From: Micromonospora echinaurantiaca
Lineage (GTDB): Bacteria > Actinomycetota > Actinomycetes > Mycobacteriales > Micromonosporaceae
DNA length: 64,000 bases
Direction of reading: 5' to 3'
Assembly (NCBI RefSeq): GCF_900090235.1
Contig: NZ_LT607750.1
Coordinates: forward strand, 558,001 to 622,000
Positions 58,603 through 64,000 of this stretch are shown one piece after another. The translations under genes and the position numbers were made by a program. How positions within the stretch are numbered: the stretch's first letter is position 1; the number at the start of each line of letters is the position of its first letter. A model generated the notes under the pieces. The model did no database searches. It had not been told where the DNA came from and saw only the letters and a list, made by a program, of their open reading frames with translations.

Positions 58603-58608
58603 ATCCTG
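58603..58608 (-). promoter_or_regulatory. Likely -10 box (CAGGAT) for leaderless HAD transcript
   Basis: Read on the minus strand, CAGGAT lies 7 nt before the GTG at 58595. Confidence 0.45.
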
Positions 58609-58635
58609 CCATGCCGTCGGCGGTCGCGTCGGCAA

Positions 58636-58675
58636 GCTAGGTTGTTGCGCTAGCTAGATGGCGGCGCTAGGTTGT
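58636..58675 (+). promoter_or_regulatory. Candidate PadR operator
   Basis: GCTAGGTTGT occurs at 58636-58645 and 58666-58675, exactly 30 bp apart, with the palindrome CTAGCTAG at 58650-58657 between them. This places symmetric GCTAG half-sites around the likely promoter of the padR operon. Autoregulation is inferred from PadR family practice. Confidence 0.55.
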
Positions 58676-58711
58676 CGGCGTGATCTTTCCAGCAGGTCTG
58701 GGCGGCGCCGG

Positions 58712-59050
58712 ATGAACCAGGAACGGCGGGCGCAGTGGCTGCGCGGGGTGCTCGACCTCTGTGTCCTCGGGCTGCTCAGCCGGGGAGAGTCCTACGGCTA
58801 CGAGCTGTCGCAGGCGCTGAAGGCCAGTGGGCTCGGCACCGTGCAGGGCGGCACGCTCTACCCGGTGCTGCTGCGGTTGCAGCGCTCGGGCCTGCTCACC
58901 GCGCACTGGCGGGAGGGCGAGACCGGCCCGGCGCGCAAGTACTACCGGATCAGCCCGGCCGGCAGCGCGGCGTTGCGTACGGCCGCCATCGACTGGACCG
59001 CCTTCGCCGCGAGCGTCGGCACGATTCTGCACGAGGAGTCGAACCGGTGA
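58712..59050 (+). CDS. PadR-family transcriptional regulator
   Basis: The protein has 112 residues. The winged helix reads LDLCVLGLLSRGESYGYELSQAL, GGTLYPVLLRLQRSGLL and GPARKYYRISPAG, the full PadR signature, with a short C-terminal helix for dimerisation. It starts at the ATG 58712 (MNQERRAQWLRG); the longer reading includes the operator. The stop overlaps the next GTG (GTGA). As in other PadR/ABC operons, it should repress its own operon until a drug or cell-envelope signal is present. Confidence 0.88.
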   Translation: MNQERRAQWLRGVLDLCVLGLLSRGESYGYELSQALKASGLGTVQGGTLYPVLLRLQRSGLLTAHWREGETGPARKYYRISPAGSAALRTAAIDWTAFAASVGTILHEESNR

Positions 59051-59874
59051 ACCACAACGCCTGGCTTGCCGCCCTCACCGGCGAGCTGCGCCGGCACGGC
59101 GTCGGGCCCGACCTGGCCGGACACGTCGTCGCCGAGGCCGCCACCCACCTGCGCGAGAGCGGGGAACCGCCGCTGCGGGTCTTCGGGCCGCCCGACGTGT
59201 ACGCCCAGGCGGTCGCGGACAGCCTCGGCGGCCCAGACCAGCGCCCGCCCCGCCGGCAGCCGGGCCCGGTCCGGCTCGCGGCCCAGGGCATCAGCAAGCG
59301 CTACCGGGGCCGGACCGTCCTGGACCGGGTCGACCTCACCGTCCGGGCGGGGGAGATCGCCGCGGTGGTCGGTGCCAACGGGGCCGGCAAGAGCACCTTC
59401 CTGCGGATCTGCGCCGGAATGCTCAGCCCGGACGCCGGCACGGTGCGGGTGCACGGCACGCTCGGCTACTGCCCGCAGGACGGTGGCACCGCCGAGTTCC
59501 TCGACCCGGACGAGCACTTCGTGCTGGTCGGTGCGGGCCGGGGCCTGAACCGGGCCGCGGCCCGCCGGGCCGGCCGGGCCGGAGCCGCCGTGCTGGACTG
59601 GGCGCCGCCGGCCGGCACCCAGGCGCGGCACCTCTCCGGCGGTACGCGCCAGAAGCTGAACCTGGTGCTGGCCCAGCTCGGTGAACCGGACGTGCTGCTG
59701 CTCGACGAGCCCTACCAGGGTTTCGACCGGGGCACCTATCTCGACTTCTGGCACGAGGTGTGGCGGTGGCGCGACGCCGGCAAGGCGATCGTCGTCGTCA
59801 CCCACCTGCTCAACCAGCTGGACCGCGTCGACATCGTGCTCGACCTGACCGCCGCCCGGGAGCCCCGCGCATGA
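59047..59874 (+). CDS. ABC transporter ATPase with N-terminal HAAS-like domain
   Basis: The protein has 275 residues. The first 65 residues (ALTGELRRHGVGPDLAGHVV, then EAATHLRES) resemble the short helical domain (HAAS or DUF1700-type) that usually accompanies PadR as a separate protein. From about residue 78 it is a standard ABC ATPase: VVGANGAGKSTFLRI, HLSGGTRQKLNLVL and VLLLDEPYQGFDRG. The Q-loop is YCPQDG. It partners the permease encoded next. The fused domain may couple the transporter to PadR signalling. Confidence 0.85.
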   Translation: MNHNAWLAALTGELRRHGVGPDLAGHVVAEAATHLRESGEPPLRVFGPPDVYAQAVADSLGGPDQRPPRRQPGPVRLAAQGISKRYRGRTVLDRVDLTVRAGEIAAVVGANGAGKSTFLRICAGMLSPDAGTVRVHGTLGYCPQDGGTAEFLDPDEHFVLVGAGRGLNRAAARRAGRAGAAVLDWAPPAGTQARHLSGGTRQKLNLVLAQLGEPDVLLLDEPYQGFDRGTYLDFWHEVWRWRDAGKAIVVVTHLLNQLDRVDIVLDLTAAREPRA

Positions 59875-60560
59875 CCAAGATCCTCGTGGTGGCCGAGAGC
59901 GCGCTGCGCGAACTGCTGCGCCGCCGTTCCGTGCTGCTCATCCTGCTGCTGTTGCCGCTGGCCTTCTACCTCAGCCGTCGCGGCGATCACCTCGGCCAGT
60001 CGATCCGGTTCGTCTGCCTCGGGCTGGGCTGGGCGTTGAGCACCGCCGCGCTCTTCGCCGGCAGCGCGGCGCGCGGGATGGAGCCCCGGCTGCGGCTGTC
60101 CGGCTACGGCAGTCTGCACCTGGTGCTCGGGCGGTTGCTCGCCCTGTGGACGGTCGGTGTGCTGCTGTCCGCGCCGTACTTCGTGCTGATCCTGGTCGAC
60201 CAGCACGACGTCCGGTACGGCGCGATCGCCCTCATCATGGCGTTGACGGTGGCCGTCGCCACCCCGTTCGGCCTGCTGCTCAGCGCGGCCCTGCCCCGCG
60301 AGCTGGAGGGCACGCTGGTGCTGCTGACGATCGTCGGCCTGCAGATGGTGATGGACCCGGCCGACACCACCACCCGGGCGCTGCCGTTCTGGTTCAGCCG
60401 CGAGATCGGCACGTACGCCATCGACCACACCGACGGCGGCTACCTCGTCCGGGGGCTGACCCAGGGGCTCACGTTCGCGGTCGTGCTCACCGTGCTGGTC
60501 GCCGTGGCCGCCGCGGTCCGGCTCCGCCACCGCCGGCACCTGCGGTTCGCCCAGCCGTGA
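59871..60560 (+). CDS. ABC-2 type permease
   Basis: The protein has 229 residues and about six membrane segments, including VLLILLLLPLAFYLSRRG, FVCLGLGWALSTAALFAG, LLALWTVGVLLSAPYFVLIL and VVLTVLVAVAAAVRL. It pairs with the ATPase encoded just upstream, with which it overlaps (ATGA). The transported compound is unknown. The stop overlaps the next GTG. Confidence 0.85.
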   Translation: MTKILVVAESALRELLRRRSVLLILLLLPLAFYLSRRGDHLGQSIRFVCLGLGWALSTAALFAGSAARGMEPRLRLSGYGSLHLVLGRLLALWTVGVLLSAPYFVLILVDQHDVRYGAIALIMALTVAVATPFGLLLSAALPRELEGTLVLLTIVGLQMVMDPADTTTRALPFWFSREIGTYAIDHTDGGYLVRGLTQGLTFAVVLTVLVAVAAAVRLRHRRHLRFAQP

Positions 60561-61432
60561 TCCAGGCCGTCGAGCTCACCAAGCAGTACGGCGGAGTCCG
60601 CGCCGTGGACGGCGTGAGCTTCTCGGCCAGACCCGGCAGGGTGACCGGGTTCCTCGGGCTCAACGGCGCGGGCAAGACGACGACGCTGCGGATGCTGCTC
60701 GGTCTGACCCGACCGACCGCCGGCGCGGCGTTGATCAACAACAGCAGGTTCCGCGACCTCGTGAACCCACCGGCACAGGTCGGTGCGGTCCTCGAACAGG
60801 GCCTCAGCCATCCGGGGCAGACCGGGCGGGCGCACCTGGTCGCACAGGCCATCGCGGCCGGTGTGCGCCGTTCACGCGCCGACGAACTGCTCGACTACGT
60901 CGGGCTGGCGCGTGCCGCGGACCAGCGCAGTGGCGACTACTCGCTGGGCATGCGTCAGCGCCTGGCGGTGGCGACAGCACTGCTGGGTGACCCGCCGGTG
61001 CTGGTGCTCGACGAGCCGGCGAACGGCCTCGACCCGGAGGGCATCGCGTGGCTTCGCCGACTGCTGCGGGACCATGCCCGGCAGGGCGGGACGGTACTGA
61101 TCTCCAGTCACCTGCTCTCCGAGTTGGCGCAGCTCATCGACGACGTCGTCATCATCGCCAAGGGGAAGATCAGATGTGCGGCGCCGCTGGCCAGCCTGTA
61201 CGGGACCGCGGGTCACCGACTGCGAATCCGGGGTCGCGACCCCCGACGTCTCCGGCAGGCGTTCGAGAGTTTCGGGGCTCGGGTCACCACCGACGGACAC
61301 ACCCTGGAGGTGGTGGGACTGTCCCCCGAGGCCGCGGGTGACATCGCCTTCAACGCGGGGGTGCCGCTCCACGAGTTGACCGTCGACACCCCGAACCTCG
61401 AACAGATCTTCCTCGACCTGGCGGCCGGCTGA
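60557..61432 (+). CDS. ABC transporter ATPase (second system)
   Basis: The protein has 291 residues. GLNGAGKTTTLRMLLGL is Walker A, and YSLGMRQRLAVATALL replaces the usual LSGGQ signature with SLGM, a form typical of drug and lantibiotic exporters (NatA/DrrA-type). VLVLDEPANGLDPEG is Walker B, and SSHLLSEL holds the switch histidine. The C-terminal 80 residues are the extra domain of this family. It partners the small permease that follows. Coupled to both neighbours by overlapping start and stop codons. Confidence 0.9.
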   Translation: MIQAVELTKQYGGVRAVDGVSFSARPGRVTGFLGLNGAGKTTTLRMLLGLTRPTAGAALINNSRFRDLVNPPAQVGAVLEQGLSHPGQTGRAHLVAQAIAAGVRRSRADELLDYVGLARAADQRSGDYSLGMRQRLAVATALLGDPPVLVLDEPANGLDPEGIAWLRRLLRDHARQGGTVLISSHLLSELAQLIDDVVIIAKGKIRCAAPLASLYGTAGHRLRIRGRDPRRLRQAFESFGARVTTDGHTLEVVGLSPEAAGDIAFNAGVPLHELTVDTPNLEQIFLDLAAG

Positions 61433-62034
61433 TGATCGCGTTGGTGAGCAGCGAGCTCTACCGAGCCGTGACGATCCGGTCCAGCCGGGCCTCCATCGTC
61501 GTGTTCGGCGTGCTGGGCATGCTGTTCGGCGTTCTGAACATCGACGCCTGGGCACTGCTGGCCGGGATGGGCGCGTTCGGGATCGCCGTCATGATCGTGG
61601 CCCAGCACCATCAACACCGGACGGCCGTCCTGCTGTACCTGGCCCGACCCCGACGGGCGCTGGTCCTGGTCAGCCAGGTCATCACCAGCGTGATCGTGGC
61701 GACGGGCTTCGCGGCGATCAGCGGCGTCACGGTGGTCGCCAGGGATGAAGCGTCCCGCTACCAGGCCATCCTGACCGTCGTGCCGATCATCGCCGGGTTC
61801 GCTGCCGCGAACGCGGCGATCGTCCGTCGGCCCACCTGGCTGTTCCTCGGCTACGCCGGATGGTTCGTCTTCGTCGAGGGCCTGATCGGCAGGTTCGAGG
61901 CGCCGCTGCCGTTCTCCTCCTTCCTGGGTGCCGGCGCCGGCGACCACCGGAGCCTCCTTGTCGCCGCTGCCTGGACCGTCCTGGCAGGCGCGGCGGCGGT
62001 CATCGCCGTCCGCCGCGACCTGGCGAGCGACTGA
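61432..62034 (+). CDS. Small ABC-type permease
   Basis: The protein has 200 residues with about six membrane segments: SIVVFGVLGMLFGVLNI, WALLAGMGAFGIAVMIVA, ALVLVSQVITSVIVATGFAA, AILTVVPIIAGFAAANAAIV, WLFLGYAGWFVFVEGLIG and LLVAAAWTVLAGAAAVIAV. It is shorter than the usual 240-280 residues and resembles permease subunits of NatAB-like systems only in topology. The start shares one base with the ATPase stop (TGATG). It ends the padR operon. Confidence 0.8.
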   Translation: MIALVSSELYRAVTIRSSRASIVVFGVLGMLFGVLNIDAWALLAGMGAFGIAVMIVAQHHQHRTAVLLYLARPRRALVLVSQVITSVIVATGFAAISGVTVVARDEASRYQAILTVVPIIAGFAAANAAIVRRPTWLFLGYAGWFVFVEGLIGRFEAPLPFSSFLGAGAGDHRSLLVAAAWTVLAGAAAVIAVRRDLASD

Positions 62035-62102
62035 CCACGGCCCGGGCACTCGTGGACCGTCCGGCCTCCCCGGACGGGTGACGCCCCGGAATAGCAGGAC
62101 CG

Positions 62103-62756
62103 TCAGAGGCCGAACATCGGACGGCAGGCCGACAGCCCCTCGACCCTCGCCGTGGGCCGGCTCTGCTGAGCCCACTTCGCCCTGGTGAGCCGTAGGCGGT
62201 CGGAGACCACGGCCTCCTCGCCGCGAGCGTCGACCGAGATGCCGTCGGGCTCGTAGCCGAGCTTGCGGGAGACGCCCTGCGAGGCGTGGTTGTCCTGGAA
62301 CACCTCGGTGAGCGCGGCCCGGGCGTCGAGGTGGTCGAACGCCAGCGTGAGCAGACCGACCCGGGCCTCGGTCCCGTAGCCCCTGCGCTGGTGCTCGATA
62401 CCGAGCCAGGAGGAGGTCGTGACCTCCCGGACCACCGGGAAGTCGCGGGCTCGGAGCGTGACGACGCCCAGCGGCTCTCCGTCGCGGAAGACCCCGAGCC
62501 CGAGTTGCCACGCTGCCACGCTCCACCCGCCGAGCCGGCTCCAGTGACCCTGCAGCACGACCCGCGCCCGGTCCTCGGGAGTGCCGTCGGTCCACGGCGT
62601 CAGGAACGGACGTTCGTCTGGGCGGTGGACGCCTCTGCCGGCGAGGTGGGCGAGGACCGCCAGTTCCTCCTCGCGGGGCAGGCGCAGCTCGAGTCGTGGC
62701 GTGGAGACGGTCAGGCCATACAGGGGCCACAGGTCGGCAAGCACGAGCTCGATCAT
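62103..62756 (-). CDS. GNAT family N-acetyltransferase
   Basis: The protein has 217 residues of the RimJ/RimL type. LTVSTPRLELRLPREEEL starts the domain, TSSWLGIEHQRRGYGTEARV is the acetyl-CoA loop, and VFQDNHASQGVSRKLGYEPDG is the conserved C-terminal segment. The ATG at 62756 is chosen because the longer reading has a cysteine- and arginine-rich, low-quality leader. The substrate is unknown. It converges with the ABC operon. Confidence 0.85.
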   Translation of the reverse strand: MIELVLADLWPLYGLTVSTPRLELRLPREEELAVLAHLAGRGVHRPDERPFLTPWTDGTPEDRARVVLQGHWSRLGGWSVAAWQLGLGVFRDGEPLGVVTLRARDFPVVREVTTSSWLGIEHQRRGYGTEARVGLLTLAFDHLDARAALTEVFQDNHASQGVSRKLGYEPDGISVDARGEEAVVSDRLRLTRAKWAQQSRPTARVEGLSACRPMFGL

Positions 62757-63062
62757 CGTGACCAGCACCTGGCCGCGCCACCGGGTTACCGAGCAGCCCG
62801 GGCACGGGCAGGTGGAAGCGGTTGTCGTGGAGCAGGCGACGGGAATCGAAACCGCACCGTCAGTTTGGAAGGTGCCTTGATCTGCCGGCACGCGCTCGCG
62901 GCGGCACTGGTGATCGGGTGGCCTTCCTCCCGGACAGTCACGGCTCGGAGCTGGTAGGAGCTGCTGTTGACCCTTGTTGACCGACCTCACGGGCACGTAA
63001 CCGGCACGACCGGCTCTCCGCCACCACCGACACCCTGTTCGTGATCGCCGCGGTTGTGCGGC
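62757..63062. other. Noncoding region, less typical composition
   Basis: In this 306-bp gap I find no gene. GTTGACC occurs twice, 10 bp apart (62966-62972 and 62976-62982). The stretch is less G+C-rich and has no clear codon bias, and could be remnant or promoter DNA. Confidence 0.5.
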
Positions 63063-63665
63063 CTACTGGTGCGTCAGCGGCAGATACCGCTCCCGGCCGC
63101 TCTGCTCAGTCGTCTGCGTGAACCCGGCCGCCTCCAGGATCGCAGCGAACTTAGCCCGTCTGCGTCGACGAATGGAGACCAAAAATAGGGTGACAGACAT
63201 CAGCGCCGCCCAGGTGACGGCGGCGACAGCCGCGGCGGCGGTGGGGGACGTCCCTCCTAGCCCGAGCCGCACACCGAGGATCGCGCACAGCACGGTGAGG
63301 ACGACATAGAGGAGCCACGTTCGCTGCTTGTCGTCGTTCCAGCCCTCGAGGTCGTAGCTGATACGGGCCTTGAACAGATCCAGCACGTCGGCAGGCACGG
63401 GGGGCAGTGCGCCCCCGGTGGAAGCATCCGGGTACTGCACTCGGTTCCGCTCGGCCCTTTCGCGGGCCTGCGGACGGGGGTCGGGTACGAAGAACAGCTG
63501 CGGTCCGTTGCGGTGTCGCTGCCGTGTGTCCGTGTACGCGTAACCGAATTGCTCGGCAACAGCGGCCATAAGGGCGAGTGAGCGCAACGTGGCCACCTGC
63601 TCGACCTCCACCGGCTGCCCGCCGGCCATCTTCCGCAACATCTTCCGCACGTGCCGCTGTCCCAC
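63063..63665 (-). CDS. Hypothetical protein with two membrane helices
   Basis: The protein has about 200 residues. The N-terminal half is soluble (EQVATLRSLALMAAVAEQFG, then DTRQRHRNGPQLFFVPDP); two membrane helices follow (WLLYVVLTVLCAILGVRLGL and AAVTWAALMSVTLFLVSI), then a basic tail with KFAAILEAAGFTQTTEQ. The start is uncertain: the GTG at 63665 follows GGGGGA, while 63641 and 63650 are alternatives. Codon use is less G/C-biased than its neighbours, hinting at recent acquisition. Function unknown. Confidence 0.6.
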   Translation of the reverse strand: MGQRHVRKMLRKMAGGQPVEVEQVATLRSLALMAAVAEQFGYAYTDTRQRHRNGPQLFFVPDPRPQARERAERNRVQYPDASTGGALPPVPADVLDLFKARISYDLEGWNDDKQRTWLLYVVLTVLCAILGVRLGLGGTSPTAAAAVAAVTWAALMSVTLFLVSIRRRRRAKFAAILEAAGFTQTTEQSGRERYLPLTHQ

Positions 63666-64000
63666 CAGCGATCCCCCATCACATCGTTGATCAGACTTGC
63701 ACAGCCTCTCGCTCGGGAAAGGCCGGAGGTCCATCCACCAGTGCCACGGTCCCGGTTGAGCCGAGCCACCGTAGCGGGTTCGAGACATGCCGCAGGGAAG
63801 CGGGCCGCCGCTCGGCCCCCCATGTCAAGCGGGCCTTGACGGCTCGTGCGGGCGCTGCCGGAATCTTTGGCCCGCCCAAGTCGGCTGCCGGCCGTCGCTC
63901 CGTCACCATTCCGGCGGCTATCCGCCCGGATCTCCGGCGTCACCTGCGCGACTTCGTAGCCGACGACTCTGACGCCCTGGTTTTCACCGGCGCGAAGGGT
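63666..64000. other. Right-end region without a supported gene
   Basis: In these 335 bp several short frames are open on both strands, but none has a good start, ribosome site or recognisable sequence. The upstream region of the two-helix protein gene is included. A gene entering from the right edge cannot be excluded. Confidence 0.4.

Noticed and set aside
62961..63020. Possible integrase remnant or attachment site
   Set aside because: Only a 7-bp direct repeat (GTTGACC twice) is visible; there is no tRNA end and no recombinase sequence.
63787..63972. Short plus-strand frame near the right edge
   Set aside because: No ribosome site, no family resemblance and no codon bias; probably chance.

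Overview
The window is chromosomal DNA of a high-G+C actinomycete, most like Micromonospora or a close relative in the Micromonosporaceae. The codons end almost always in G or C, and the gene set is typical of actinobacteria: OtsA with an OtsB fusion, EttA, group II truncated globin, an Rv2466c-like DsbA protein, class F sortase and an Eis-type acetyltransferase. No rRNA, tRNA, CRISPR array, transposase or prophage is visible. The family-level assignment is inference from gene content and style.

Layout. 1-6.5 kb: end of an unknown gene, rhodanese, P-loop kinase, M20 peptidase, a small gene whose start codon lies inside a LexA-type box, an ATP-dependent DNA ligase and SURF1. 6.6-14.6 kb: cobalamin genes (cobB, then cobC-cobT-cobA/cysG), interrupted by an acetyltransferase and a bifunctional penicillin-binding protein. 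15-19 kb: trehalose synthesis (otsA) with an OtsB phosphatase fused to a GH15 hydrolase. 19.3-30.9 kb: EttA, thioesterase, YbjN protein, globin, MFS exporter, MscS channel, a MerR-HEAT regulator beside a HEAT protein, HNH endonuclease, and a sortase with a likely wall-anchored partner.

31-42 kb is the centrepiece. A divergent Lrp-type regulator faces an eleven-gene operon that should take tryptophan through kynurenine, 3-hydroxyanthranilate, aminocarboxymuconate semialdehyde and 2-aminomuconate to pyruvate and acetyl-CoA. The one missing enzyme is the N-formylkynurenine formamidase. An amidase-signature gene follows, behind its own promoter and a hairpin.

42-50.6 kb holds a block also found in Mycobacterium tuberculosis (DUF5130, pepN, DsbA-like, rpiB), with a DUF1015 gene. 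50.7-58.6 kb: Eis-like acetyltransferase, small membrane and hypothetical proteins, a 1040-residue Hsp70-linker-membrane-propeller protein, a secreted trypsin-like protease and a HAD phosphatase. 58.7-62 kb: a PadR-controlled operon with two ABC transporters, one ATPase carrying an extra N-terminal domain. The last kilobase (acetyltransferase, two-TM hypothetical protein) has less typical composition.

The most unusual signals lie between genes. (1) Exactly 80-bp tandem repeats sit at two operon junctions (13155-13376 and 36130-36292). Each encodes a 27-residue mini-ORF whose ATG overlaps the previous stop and whose TGA overlaps the next ATG, like mycobacterial MIRUs. (2) A hairpin family has a nearly invariant 25-26 nt loop and compensating stem changes (14669-14739 and 39980-40053, with a half copy at 40089-40139). 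(3) A perfect 23-bp stem with a TTCG loop lies at 44516-44565. (4) A recurring CAGGAT or TANNNT box sits 6-8 nt upstream of many start codons, implying widespread leaderless transcription.
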